The notes under the pieces: model-generated
Databases searched by the model: none
What the model was told of the DNA's origin: nothing
Seen by the model: only the letters and a program-made list of their open reading frames with translations
Made by a program: the position numbers and the translations under genes
NCBI GenBank assembly: GCA_020849105.1
Contig: JADLGW010000021.1
Location: forward strand, 1-64,000
Length of the DNA stretch: 64,000 nucleotides
Direction of reading: 5' to 3'
Source of the DNA: Phycisphaerales bacterium
Lineage (GTDB): Bacteria > Planctomycetota > Phycisphaerae > Phycisphaerales > UBA1924
Shown: positions 18,172-26,048 of the stretch, one piece after another
Numbering within the stretch: position 1 is the stretch's first letter
Layout: each line of letters begins with the position of its first letter

Positions 18172-18670
18172 ATGGCTACAGACGGGCGTCGCCGGAACTT
18201 CGTGATTGTTCTGCTCCTGGCGATCATCGCAATCGTGATCCTGCTGCTCCTGCGGTGCCGGCCGGGGCCTGCGCCGACGCCGCCGACAACCGCGAGGCCG
18301 GCGCCGTCCGCGCCCGCGGAGAAGGGCCCGACCGGCGCAGCGTCGGTGGAGGAAGTCCTGACGCCGGCTGTGGTGACGGTGCCCGCTCAGGTCGGGGCGG
18401 GCGCCGAGTTTGACTCGGGCTGGACGGGGCCGAACAACCCGGGTGACTACTTGACCATACCACTCAACCCTTGCGGCCGGGTATTGGGATGGACCGGCTG
18501 ACGCGGCCCTTCAGCGCGGTGTCCGGCGTGCGATCCGGGCAATCGGCGCATTGCTGCCGGATATGGAGTACCTGAGTGCGGCCCGCCTGCTGTGCGAACT
18601 GGCGGGTTCGCACCCCGAAGCCCTGACACCGGAAGTGTCGCGGCACGTCCGGGTGCGGGTGGGGCGGTAG
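18172..18670 (+). pseudogene. broken VWA/calcium-activated-channel-type protein, N-terminal remnant
   Basis: From ATG 18172 the frame gives one membrane segment (FVIVLLLAIIAIVILLLL, about residues 10-27), a Pro/Thr-rich linker ending APAEKGPTG, then VPAQVGAGAEFDSGWTGPNNPGDYLTI. That last part is the Ig-like repeat that precedes or follows VWA domains in exported proteins. It loses the family sequence after residue 97 and stops at 18501. A second frame, open from about 18448 to the TAG at 18668-18670, reads as ordinary protein (AALLPDM-like, LSAARLLCELAGSHPEALTP) but has no start. This looks like a gene truncated by deletion or frameshift. The APAEKGPTG linker recurs in the small protein at 29349. 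Confidence 0.55.
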
Positions 18671-18673
18671 GGA

Positions 18674-20086
18674 TCAAGTATCGTCGCGCTCAATGTAGCA
18701 GCGCAGATTCCCAGTTCTGAGGTGTACCCGATGCCGGTAGCGGTCCCGATACCGAGTCTGTTCGAGCCGTGCCGCCGATGTCTCAAAGGACATCGGATCG
18801 GTTGGGACATCCTTCTCGCCGGGTTCGTTCCAAATCCGCCCGTTGATCCAGTTGTGGTCGCCTGTCTTGATCTTGAATCCCCAGACGTTGGCGAACTCTT
18901 CCGGCCACGCGGCGAACTCGGCACGGCGCTTTCCGATGAGCGACAGGAAGTAGGCGGCAAGGTCCGTGGGCTGCTGCGTCAGCGGGGCGTCCAGCAGTCT
19001 GTCAAACAGCGCGACGACCTTCTCATTGCTCTCTCGGACGCGAAGTTGCAGTTCCTGCTGGGTGCGAACCCGGAATGGGTACGGCCAAGGGGTGAACTGA
19101 GTCAGCGCGGTTTCCACAATCCGCATCGCCACCGGGCTAATGCCTGGGCGCGTCTGTGCCCAGTGTGCTGCGCGATCATCCGCGTTCAGCATCTTGGCGG
19201 GGTTGGCCCGCACGTCGTTTGCGAGCATGACGACATCCGGCATGATGTCACGAAGTTCCACGACGGGAATCTGGGGAGTGGCCGACTCCCCCCTGGGCGA
19301 AGCGTGAAGGCGCACGAGACGCGAACCATCGTGGTCAAACGCCCAGAGTTGGCGATGGTGGTGCTGATCGCGTTCTACCACTTCAACCGGATACCCGAGG
19401 AAGATTGCACCGTCGCGCCGCCGCCAGCCTTCCGATATGACTTCAGCCTGTTCGGGCACAGCGGGATCACGCCGGTATCCGAACCCCTCGTGCGATTCGT
19501 TGTGACCGCCGAACACCAGACGATGTTCCTTGTCCACCCGAAGCCCGTTCAACGTGACTTCGTTGGGCGCGGACAACTCGGACAACTTGTTCAGTGGGTG
19601 CGGCCACGAGAACGCCGGGTCCAGCAATGCACGTGCGAACCCCACGGGTACGGGGAGTTTCGACTTGCCGATTGCCGCGAGATACAGCGCCGCCGACACC
19701 GGCGACAGCCCAGAGAGATTGGGCAGCGTGGCAACGCGCGACCAGTACCCTTCGGAGCACCCGTAGGAACTGAACCCGCTGCCCGATTCGTACTTGCGAA
19801 GGAAGAGCGCGGGTACTTCACCCTTTGCGCTGACACCACCGACAGCCTTAGACCACGCGGCGTCGGCTGCCTCTGGCCCCCACTGCAACAGCAAGTCCTC
19901 AACAGCGGCCAAGGTCTGCACGTCCTGGTACGACCGCTCCTCGCCTACGAACAGCGTGTGTTGGCCCATCCGAAGGGCCGCACGGAAGGGGCTTTCGTGA
20001 ATGATGCCCACTGGCACGAGCGGTTGATTCGGGAACACCACCGAGTAGTCAACGGTCCCCAACCATCCGCCAGTGGCAACCTCCAT
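18674..20086 (-). CDS. hypothetical protein, lower-GC gene
   Basis: A 470-aa soluble-looking protein with no signal peptide and no family I recognise. Aromatic and charged residues are well spread (WPYPFRVRTQQELQLRVRES, WAFDHDGSRLVRLHASPRGE), unlike the Ala/Gly-rich neighbours. ATG 20086 has a good ribosome site (GGAGG seven bases upstream). A 60-base sample at 19501-19560 is 57% GC, against roughly 70% in surrounding genes, which suggests acquisition by transfer. It lies just left of attL, so it is outside the present element but beside the same insertion hot spot. It has no same-strand partner. Confidence 0.6.
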   Translation of the reverse strand: MEVATGGWLGTVDYSVVFPNQPLVPVGIIHESPFRAALRMGQHTLFVGEERSYQDVQTLAAVEDLLLQWGPEAADAAWSKAVGGVSAKGEVPALFLRKYESGSGFSSYGCSEGYWSRVATLPNLSGLSPVSAALYLAAIGKSKLPVPVGFARALLDPAFSWPHPLNKLSELSAPNEVTLNGLRVDKEHRLVFGGHNESHEGFGYRRDPAVPEQAEVISEGWRRRDGAIFLGYPVEVVERDQHHHRQLWAFDHDGSRLVRLHASPRGESATPQIPVVELRDIMPDVVMLANDVRANPAKMLNADDRAAHWAQTRPGISPVAMRIVETALTQFTPWPYPFRVRTQQELQLRVRESNEKVVALFDRLLDAPLTQQPTDLAAYFLSLIGKRRAEFAAWPEEFANVWGFKIKTGDHNWINGRIWNEPGEKDVPTDPMSFETSAARLEQTRYRDRYRHRVHLRTGNLRCYIERDDT

Positions 20087-20222
20087 ACCGCATCCTCCAC
20101 GGGTCCACAGCAGGCCCGCCTCGCATTGGACGCACAGGCCGCTGATTGGTTCTACCGGCGAGTTTCCCGCCGGCTTCCCGTAGCCCGATTTTCGGCCCTC
20201 AAATCCCCGACCTCCGGAAAGC

Positions 20223-20247
20223 GAAAAACCCCTGCATTTGCAGGGAT
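20223..20247 (-). terminator. original terminator of tRNA-Pro, displaced by the element
   Basis: Read on the minus strand, CCCTGC-AAAT-GCAGGG is followed by GTTTTTC, a compact Rho-independent terminator. It lies 12 bases beyond the attL copy of the tRNA-Pro 3' end, which is where the terminator of the intact tRNA gene would stand before insertion. It is now about 7.9 kb from the tRNA. Confidence 0.7.
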
Positions 20248-20258
20248 TTCTCAACAAG

Positions 20259-20300
20259 TCGGGGTGAAAGGATTTGAACCTTCGACCTTCTCGTCCCGAA
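20259..20300. repeat. attL: 42-bp duplicate of the tRNA-Pro 3' end
   Basis: Exact 42-base direct repeat of 28103-28144, which is the 3' part of tRNA-Pro(CGG) from the discriminator base to the anticodon loop. The match ends on one side at A/G before the repeat and on the other at A/C after CCCGAA. This is the signature left by a tyrosine recombinase that targets a tRNA gene. Confidence 0.9.
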
Positions 20301-20401
20301 ACGGTTCAGAAAAGGCCCGTTTTGCAGCCGTTTTCGGTGTGAATCGAGCGGTGCGTTGCCGCGTGCTTCGGGATTCGGCGTGCCGGCCGGGGGTCATCGC
20401 G

Positions 20402-20860
20402 TCACTCCTCCACGTGCCACCAGGTGACGAGACCCTCCTGGAACGTGACGCTGCTCTTGTAGACGCCGTAGGCGCCGGGGTTGTAGAACCAGGTGTCGGT
20501 CTGCCCGTAGGGCGTGCGGGTTGACTCGGTGTCCTCCGGCGGGCCCCAGGACCACCACACAAAACCCTGGGGCATTCCTGTTGAGATCTCGCCGTGGCTC
20601 ACCTGCTCGCGCCACTCGGGGGTCGTAGGCACGAGTTGCAGTGCCGCCGAGCGGCGGATCGCCGACCTGTACTCGCTCCAGGACTCCCAGCCGTTCTTCG
20701 ACGCCCACGACAGGTCGTATTGACGGTGATAGTCCTCCAATGCCATCCGAAGCACGGTCAGATCGGCACGGCCCAACTGCTCACGACTCAGCGGCTTGTA
20801 TCCAATGCCGCAGCCGGTAAGCAGCAGAGAGAGACAGAGAGCGAGCACACGGATCATCAT
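20402..20860 (-). CDS. small lipoprotein, unknown
   Basis: A 152-aa protein starting MMIRVLALCLSLLLTGCGIG: a lipoprotein signal with lipobox L-L-T-G-C. The mature part (LTVLRMALEDYHRQYDLSWASKNGWESW, later TDTWFYNPGAYGVYKSSVTFQEGLVTWW) is rich in Trp and Tyr and resembles no family I know. Its start overlaps the stop of the upstream HTH gene (ATGATG over TGA), with GAGGAGG upstream, so the two are coupled. As first gene inside attL it may be a lysogenic-conversion-type cargo gene; that is inference from position. Confidence 0.65.
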   Translation of the reverse strand: MMIRVLALCLSLLLTGCGIGYKPLSREQLGRADLTVLRMALEDYHRQYDLSWASKNGWESWSEYRSAIRRSAALQLVPTTPEWREQVSHGEISTGMPQGFVWWSWGPPEDTESTRTPYGQTDTWFYNPGAYGVYKSSVTFQEGLVTWWHVEE

Positions 20861-21426
20861 GGGGCGGTCCTCCTCGTGGGCCTGCCCTTGGAGGGGGGCG
20901 GCCGCACCCCGAAGTGTTCGGTCACCACCCGGTTCTCTTCCACCCGCGGTGGCGTGTGCACGATCCACGCGGGGGGCTTCATCCCCGCCGCCAATGCGAT
21001 CGCTGCCAGCGCGTGCAGCACGGGCTCGGGCCCGAGTTCCTCGATGATGTCCTCGAACCGCTCGCGCGCCTCGGCCTCACGCGGCGTCTTTGAGGCCGCG
21101 ACGGTTGCTCCGAACGCCAGGTCCGTCTTGAACTGCTCACTGCCGGCGTACTGCGTCAGCGCCTCGGTGAGACCGGCAGATTCGAAGAGCACCTTCGCGT
21201 CTTCGGCGGACACCGGAGCGGCACGGTTGAGCGCGGCGTAGAGCCGCGGCACGAACGAGCGGCGCAGCCGGCACCGCTCGGCCCCCTCCTGCACCTGGAG
21301 GGTCTGCTGGGCGATGTCCGCGGCCGTCGCCAGCTGACGCTGCGATAGGCCACGTTCCTCGCGGAGGCGCCGGAGCAGTTTTCCGTAGTGGCTCACGGCG
21401 AGATTCCACGTCGGTCTGGGCGGCAC
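20857..21426 (-). CDS. XRE-type HTH regulator
   Basis: A 189-aa protein with an N-terminal helix-turn-helix: YGKLLRRLREERGLSQRQLATAADIAQQTLQVQEG (about residues 14-48). The rest is helical and of unknown role, ending in a Pro/Arg-rich tail. The start codon is GTG 21426; GTG 21396 is an alternative that would begin right at the HTH. Divergent from the plus-strand promoter at 21465, so it is placed like a phage repressor facing an early operon. Coupled to the lipoprotein gene downstream by a 4-base overlap. Confidence 0.7.
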   Translation of the reverse strand: MPPRPTWNLAVSHYGKLLRRLREERGLSQRQLATAADIAQQTLQVQEGAERCRLRRSFVPRLYAALNRAAPVSAEDAKVLFESAGLTEALTQYAGSEQFKTDLAFGATVAASKTPREAEARERFEDIIEELGPEPVLHALAAIALAAGMKPPAWIVHTPPRVEENRVVTEHFGVRPPPSKGRPTRRTAP

Positions 21427-21464
21427 ATCAACCGACAGGCCGGGTTCTCCACAGCAACCGGCAG

Positions 21465-21493
21465 TTGACAGAACAAAAACAGTGCAGTAATGT
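21465..21493 (+). promoter_or_regulatory. strong sigma-70-like promoter for the plus-strand operon
   Basis: TTGACA (21465-21470), a 17-base spacer, TAATGT (21488-21493). This is near consensus, very different from the rest of this high-GC chromosome. It leaves a leader of about 220 bases before ATG 21723. It sits between the divergent XRE gene and the operon, the usual place for repressor control. No perfect operator palindrome was seen around it. Confidence 0.65.
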
Positions 21494-21722
21494 GTCGATG
21501 ATGGTCGAAAGTGGTTTCGGCCGTCGGTCCTGCCTTCGCGGGGCTCCAGAGACCGGTCCGGGCGGGTCTAGCGACCCGGCTGGGCATTGCCCGGCAGCGG
21601 TGCACCCGCGCCACGCCGGACGGGCGCCGCCTGACCCCAACAGGCGGCCGCCTCTTCAACCTGGCCCTGTGGGGGGACCGCGTCGCGGTCCCGGGGTCGG
21701 AGTCCTTTCGACGGGTGCACCC

Positions 21723-22685
21723 ATGACGACGACGAAACAGCGGGCTGCGGAACAGGCGGCAAGTAGCGGCGGGGGTTCTTCGGGCGCGTCGGCTGTCGCC
21801 GACGCTCATGTCGGCGGGATGCTCGCGGAGCTGCGCGAAGCGCGGGGGCTGACCCCGGGCGACCTGGGCAGGCGGGTCGGGCTCTACACTCGGACGATCC
21901 AGCAGGCGGAGCTGCATTCCGGCGCGTTCTTCCCGCCGGAGACGATCGACGGCATCCTCCGCGTCTTCGACGACGTGAAGAAGGTCAGCGACGAGGAACG
22001 CGACGCGGTCCGCAAGCCGAGCGTGGAGGCCCAGCTGTCGCAGCGGTTCGCCGCCACGGACGGAGCGAACGCGGCCGATGCCCCGAAGCCCGTGCTCGCC
22101 GAGGTGCTGTCGGAGATGGCGGAGGCCGCTGCCAAGGACGGCACGGTCGAGCGGACCAACGCCTCCGGGCAGAAGTACCGCGTGACCCGCGAGGAGAACG
22201 CCCGGCTGGATGAGGTGAACCGGCAACTCGACGAAGCAGCCGCGGCCGCGGAGGCGCCACCGTCCCCCCGTGCAGCCGTCTGCACCAGGCCCGAGCCGTC
22301 GCCGCTGACGGTGTCCTACACAAGCGTCGGGCTCATGCTCCGCGGGCTGCGCCTCGAGCGCCGCATGCCGGTGCTGGACCTGGCGGCGCTCGCGTGCATG
22401 CCCGAGGAGGTCGTCATGGCCGCGGAGGTCGCGGGCCCGATCGCCCCGCACCTCATGGAGCGTCTCCTGCACGCGCTCGACGACGCCTTCCCGCTGTCGG
22501 CCGAGCAGCGCGAGCTCTTCCGCGAGGAGGTCGAGATGTCGCGGCCGTGGGCCGGGCCCCGCAAGGGTGACCGTCCGGCCGGCGTGCCGCTGACGCGGTG
22601 GGACCGGGCCCTCTTCGCGGAGGCCAGGGCGAAGAGGGATGCGCGAACTGACCCGCTGTCGGGGCGCGTGGAAGAGAGGGCGTAG
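21723..22685 (+). CDS. HTH-containing protein, two putative DNA-binding domains
   Basis: A 320-aa protein. A first HTH-like unit, VGGMLAELREARGLTPGDLGRRVGLYTRTIQQAE, spans about residues 30-63. A second, VGLMLRGLRLERRMPVLDLAALACMPEEVVMAAE, spans about 201-234. They are joined by an acidic, Ala-rich linker, and the C-terminus is basic. Two XRE-like units in one chain are unusual and could bind two half-sites. It is the first gene after the promoter at 21465 and is followed 3 bases later by the next gene. The start ATG follows a GGGTGCACCC palindrome rather than a clear Shine-Dalgarno. Confidence 0.6.
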   Translation: MTTTKQRAAEQAASSGGGSSGASAVADAHVGGMLAELREARGLTPGDLGRRVGLYTRTIQQAELHSGAFFPPETIDGILRVFDDVKKVSDEERDAVRKPSVEAQLSQRFAATDGANAADAPKPVLAEVLSEMAEAAAKDGTVERTNASGQKYRVTREENARLDEVNRQLDEAAAAAEAPPSPRAAVCTRPEPSPLTVSYTSVGLMLRGLRLERRMPVLDLAALACMPEEVVMAAEVAGPIAPHLMERLLHALDDAFPLSAEQRELFREEVEMSRPWAGPRKGDRPAGVPLTRWDRALFAEARAKRDARTDPLSGRVEERA

Positions 22686-22688
22686 GCC

Positions 22689-23039
22689 GTGGACGTTGTT
22701 CTCAACTTCGAGAGCGAGTCCGAGTTCATGGACGAGCTGGAGCGGTGCCCCCCGAAGGACGGCGTCGTCCGGTTCGCTTCCTTGCAGAGAGCGCTGGGAT
22801 ACCCAAGCGTGTTTGGGCTTGTCGTGGTCGCCAGCTGCGTGTGCGAAGGACGGCTCGTCCGGTACAGCCATGACTGCGGGGCCGTGCTGGTGACAAAGCA
22901 GGGCAAGCGTGGTGTGGACCGGGTATCCGCGGCCGCTTTCGAGGCGGCGGAACACATCCAGGTGTACATCACGGCCGCGGCGGAACGCCTCGGGCTTCAG
23001 GTACTTCCCGGCGTGATTCGCCGGGCTGTCGAGGAGTAG
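22689..23039 (+). CDS. hypothetical protein
   Basis: A 116-aa protein with a GTG start three bases after the preceding stop. It has an acidic N-terminus (NFESESEFMDELERCPPKDG) followed by alternating hydrophobic strands (VFGLVVVASCVCEGRLVRY). No family recognised. Its place in the tightly spaced plus-strand operon of the element is the main evidence that it is real. Confidence 0.55.
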   Translation: MDVVLNFESESEFMDELERCPPKDGVVRFASLQRALGYPSVFGLVVVASCVCEGRLVRYSHDCGAVLVTKQGKRGVDRVSAAAFEAAEHIQVYITAAAERLGLQVLPGVIRRAVEE

Positions 23040-23042
23040 CGC

Positions 23043-23768
23043 ATGGCCGCGCGAATCGCTCTCAAGATCGGCGGGAAAGAGCACTTGTACGACTCGCTGC
23101 ACGACGCAACGCTCGCGGTACGGCAGCGCGAGAATGAGGTAGTCCAGACGTCGCGGGCCCATCTCGACGCGACGATCGAGCTTGGGCGGTGGCTGCACGC
23201 TCTCTTTGACGCCGTTCCCAAGGGTAAATGGATTGCGCACCTGCGCAGCTACGGCATTCATCGCAAGCGCGCGAATCGGGCCATGCGGCTCGCGACGTGG
23301 GACCGCGATGGGCGACCGAACCTTACGGGTACCGAAAAGTCTGGGACCAATCGGTCCCAGCCGCGCCCGATCTCTGTGCATCAAGCGGAGATCGCGGCGG
23401 GGATCCGGAAGCCGGCGGCAGGGGACGAACTCGTGATGGAGGGTTATGGACCGGAGGGTGATGAGGACTTTGAGGAGGGCGATATGGAGGGCCACGAGAT
23501 GGACGGTGAGACGGTGGTGGACCGCGTGCCGCTGACCTGCGACCCGCGCGACAAGGCGGGCGTGTACGTGCCGCCGAGGACGCCGGTGAAGCCGGCGACG
23601 GGCGGGCAGCTGACGCTGGCGAGCCTGTACGAGCGCGACATCGCGCCGCACCTGGCGGCGGTGATCGAGTCGCTGGACCGGGTCGAAGCGGGCGTCAGCG
23701 TCGAGCTGATCGCCGACGTGCGGGCGCTGCGCGACCGCATCGCGCGGGCCATGAAGGGAGGGGCGTGA
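23043..23768 (+). CDS. hypothetical protein, DUF3102-like N-terminus
   Basis: A 241-aa protein. The segment ELGRWLHALFDAVPKGKWIAHLR..GIHRKRANRAMRLA (about residues 49-94) resembles the DUF3102 type of phage and plasmid proteins, in which a WL..LK..PHG.W..WLE pattern is followed by an HTH-like R.A...MR.A stretch. The middle is acidic (EGDEDFEEGDMEGHEMDGE) and the C-terminus is a helical segment. Likely nucleic-acid related; the match is partial. It begins 3 bases after the previous gene and abuts the next start. Confidence 0.5.
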   Translation: MAARIALKIGGKEHLYDSLHDATLAVRQRENEVVQTSRAHLDATIELGRWLHALFDAVPKGKWIAHLRSYGIHRKRANRAMRLATWDRDGRPNLTGTEKSGTNRSQPRPISVHQAEIAAGIRKPAAGDELVMEGYGPEGDEDFEEGDMEGHEMDGETVVDRVPLTCDPRDKAGVYVPPRTPVKPATGGQLTLASLYERDIAPHLAAVIESLDRVEAGVSVELIADVRALRDRIARAMKGGA

Positions 23769-24164
23769 ATGGAACCGAGGTCGTTCTACCTGGACGTCGA
23801 CGAGGTGCGCGAGATGCTCGGCAAGAAGGGCAAGCCTCTGCACCGCTCGCGCGTGTACGCCTGGGTGCGTGACGGGATCATCCCCAAGAGCCAGAAAGGC
23901 AAGCCCGGGGCCCGTCGCGTGCGGCTGAAGGCGGTGCACCTGCCCAGCGGCATGGCGTTCCACCCGGACGCCGTCACGGACTTCCTCGGCGCGCTCAACG
24001 CCGCGGCGATCGACCGGCCCGACCACCCGGCCGACCTGCCGGTGGTGCTGAACCCCAACTACCCGCCGCCGGCCAGGCCCGGGCGGAACGCGGACCCCCT
24101 CTCTCCCGCCGCACGCGGATGTGCGGTCCGGTTGGCGCCTGTCGCACGGACGCGGGCGGGTTGA
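23769..24164 (+). CDS. putative excisionase/MerR-like DNA-binding protein
   Basis: A 131-aa protein. FYLDVDEVREMLGKKGKPLHRSRVYAWVRDGIIPKS followed by VHLPSGMAFHPDAVTDFL has the shape of a winged-helix excisionase or DNA-binding domain of the HTH_17 type (helix, turn, Y.WVR.G.IP, then strands). Such small proteins direct excision or regulate integrative elements. The C-terminal 45 residues are Pro-rich and probably unstructured. ATG directly follows the preceding TGA. The gene ends 7 bases before a strong terminator hairpin, so it closes the operon. Confidence 0.6.
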   Translation: MEPRSFYLDVDEVREMLGKKGKPLHRSRVYAWVRDGIIPKSQKGKPGARRVRLKAVHLPSGMAFHPDAVTDFLGALNAAAIDRPDHPADLPVVLNPNYPPPARPGRNADPLSPAARGCAVRLAPVARTRAG

Positions 24165-24171
24165 GAACTCG

Positions 24172-24204
24172 CCCCGCGGGCCCGGTCGGCCCGCGGGGTC
24201 TTTC
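24172..24204 (+). terminator. strong Rho-independent terminator
   Basis: A perfect 11-base stem CCCCGCGGGCC / GGCCCGCGGGG with a CGGTC loop, followed by TCTTTC. It stands 7 bases after the stop of the excisionase-like gene and 13 bases before the next start, closing the 21.5-24.2 kb operon. The T-run is short, as is usual at high GC. Confidence 0.75.
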
Positions 24205-24216
24205 GGATTCACACCC

Positions 24217-25157
24217 ATGGATAGAGCGGACCACGGCATCCACGATCGCGCTAGGGCGGAGCGGGCGGCGCTGCGCCCCACGCGGGCGCACCACGCGGGG
24301 CGGGCCGACGACGGCCGGCTGGCGCGCCCGGGCGGCGAGGTGAAGCCGGGGCTCTCGCGGCTCGCCTGGTCGTTCCTGGAAGCGCTCCGCGACGCGGTGA
24401 TCGGCGACGCGGCGGGGCGGCGTTCGATCGCCGAGGGCCTGGGCGTGCCGGCCCGCACCGTCGAGAAGTGGCTGGCGCCCAGCGAGCACAACGTGCCGCG
24501 GCTCGACCACGCGCTGCAGCTGCTGACGCGCGAGGACCTGCTCACGCCCGCGGGACGGCAGATCCTGCACGCGTGGCTGGACAAGGAGTGCGGGCGGCAA
24601 ACGGTGGACGCGGCCGACGTGGGCGTCGACGAGGCGCCGCTTCCCGACCAGGTGCTGCAGCTGGCGGCCCGGTGCGGGGCGGTCGCCGCGCTGGTCGAGG
24701 AGGCGCGGAAGGTCGGGAGCAGGGGCGAGTGCTGCTACCTCGAGCGCGCCGGGCGGGCGCTGACGGCGCCGCGCGGCCTGCGCTTCGTGTCGTCGCAGAC
24801 GACCTTCAGCGCCGCGCGGGCCGAGGCCCTCAAGAGCCGCAAGCTCTACCGCACGGTGCAGATGTTCGTGTTCCAGCAGCACACCGCCCCGCTGTACCGG
24901 GCGATGGTGTCGTCGAGGCGGGCCCGCCGAAGGTGGTCGGCATGCTCTTCCCGCCCTGGCCCGACAACGAGCAGGCCTGGCTGCTGGAGATCCGCACGAG
25001 CCCCGACAACAGCGTGTGGACCGACTTCGCGCCCCTCGCCTGGCTGGCCTCAACCCGCACGCTCTTCCGGTACTACCAGGTCCGCGTCACGCTCTCGCGC
25101 CAGCACGCCCCGTACCGGCCGGCGCTGCGGTCGCTGGCCGTCGTCTGCACCAACTAG
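24217..25157 (+). CDS. HTH-like protein with a frame disruption, C-terminal tail-fibre-like domain
   Basis: From ATG 24217 the frame encodes a credible helical region: LSRLAWSFLEALRDAVIGDA..RSIAEGLGVPARTVEKWLAPSEHN (HTH with recognition helix RTVEKWL), then YLERAGRALTAPRGLR and LKSRKLYRTVQMFVFQQHT. Past about 24905 this frame becomes Arg-rich nonsense that stays open to 26079. The +2 frame takes over with PKVVGMLFPPWPDNEQAW and LFRYYQVRVTLSRQ, ending at the TAG at 25155-25157. The C-terminal part has the W..L.IRTSPD..VWTDF / YYQVRVTLS..RP.LRS pattern of beta-sandwich tail-type proteins. Either a real or sequencing frameshift at 24905-24945, or a separate small ORF from ATG 24942 (71 aa). Confidence 0.5.
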
Positions 25158-25168
25158 GAGGTCACCCG

Positions 25169-25510
25169 ATGAAGGCAGTTCCGGCGATGGACGGCGACAA
25201 GGTCACGGGGCACCGCATCTTCTGCCCCGCCTGCCGATGCACGCACTTCTTCAACTCGCCGGAGTTCCCGACGAGCGGCGGGCACAAGTGGTCATTCAAC
25301 GGCGACACGGAGCGCCCGACGTTCACGCCGTCCATGAACATGCGGAGCAACCCGAAGGACCACCCCCGCTACAACCCGCGGTGCCCGTCCTCCGTCTGCC
25401 ACAGCTTTGTCACCAACGGCCGCATCCAGTACCTGGGCGACTGCACCCACGCCCTGGCCGGCCAAACGATCGACCTGCCCGACGTCCCCACGGAATGGAT
25501 GAACGGATAA
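25169..25510 (+). CDS. DUF6527 family protein (phage-associated)
   Basis: A 113-aa protein. HRIFCPACRCTHFF, KWSFNGDTERPTFTPSM and CHSFVTNGRIQYLGDCTHAL followed by AGQTIDLPD match the DUF6527 pattern seen in phages and prophages: a CPxC pair, a W.FNGD...PTF.PS motif and a CH.F...G.I..L.D.TH.LAG.T..LP ending. Its four-Cys/His arrangement suggests metal binding; the activity is not known. A perfect TAGGAGGT precedes ATG 25169. It stands 11 bases after the preceding reading frame and 3 bases before the next gene. It is the best indication that the element has phage ancestry. Confidence 0.8.
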   Translation: MKAVPAMDGDKVTGHRIFCPACRCTHFFNSPEFPTSGGHKWSFNGDTERPTFTPSMNMRSNPKDHPRYNPRCPSSVCHSFVTNGRIQYLGDCTHALAGQTIDLPDVPTEWMNG

Positions 25511-25513
25511 GCC

Positions 25514-25846
25514 ATGCCCAGCGCCCCCACCCAGGACACCATCGACCAGATCGAGCCCTACCTCACGGCGCAGAGCGTGCCGCCCTCGCTCACGGCGGCG
25601 GTGTTCCAGGCCCTCGACGCCGCCGGCTGGACCGTCGTCGCCAAGTCGGACGGCACCCCGGTCGTCACCACCGACACCGCCCCGATGGAGCGGGTCGCCG
25701 TCGCCGGGTCGCCCGGGGCCTTCCTGTGCGGCGTCCAGGTCGGCGCCGCGGGTTGGTTTACGTGGATGGAGTTCGTCGCGCCCGGCGGCGAGATCACCCG
25801 CTCGGCCCCGGTGTTCATCGCCGGCGACCGCGGGCTGCTGGACTGA
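25514..25846 (+). CDS. hypothetical protein of the element
   Basis: A 110-aa protein beginning 3 bases after the DUF6527 gene. It has an initial helix (TIDQIEPYLTAQSVPPSLTAAVFQ) and later beta-like segments with Trp (GAAGWFTWMEFVAPGGE). No family recognised. Its 3' end overlaps the convergent minus-strand gene by 32 bases. Confidence 0.5.
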   Translation: MPSAPTQDTIDQIEPYLTAQSVPPSLTAAVFQALDAAGWTVVAKSDGTPVVTTDTAPMERVAVAGSPGAFLCGVQVGAAGWFTWMEFVAPGGEITRSAPVFIAGDRGLLD

Positions 25847-26048
25847 CGCGGATCATGAGGCCCAGGGCCGCGGCGACGGCTTCGAGTTGCCGGTCGTTGA
25901 TGGCCTGCCCGCCGGCGAGCCACGCGTGCAGGCCGGCGCGGAGCGAGGCGGGCGCCATGCCCAGCGCCGCCGCGGCCGCCTCCGCCGTGGGCTTGATCCC
26001 GGCGGCGCGGAGGTGCGGCTCGATCTGCTCGCGGATCGTCAGAGCCAC
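25815..26048 (-). CDS. small HTH-type regulator
   Basis: A 77-aa protein from GTG 26048: IREQIEPHLRAAGIKPTAEAAAAALGMAPASLRAGLHAWLAGG followed by INDRQLEAVAAALGL. The two helices around AAAALGMAPASLRAGLHAWL look like a HTH, and the C-terminal RQLEAVAAALGL is the dimer-helix pattern of small Cro-like proteins. It is last in a chain of three tiny overlapping genes behind the operator-promoter at 26458, so it is a candidate autoregulator. The 10-base overlap with the upstream gene supports coupling. Confidence 0.55.
   Translation of the reverse strand: MALTIREQIEPHLRAAGIKPTAEAAAAALGMAPASLRAGLHAWLAGGQAINDRQLEAVAAALGLMIRVSPAARGRRR

Noticed and set aside
20301..20345. Complete second tRNA-Pro gene at attL
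   Set aside because: Only the 42-bp 3' part matches; the 5' half does not fold into a tRNA.
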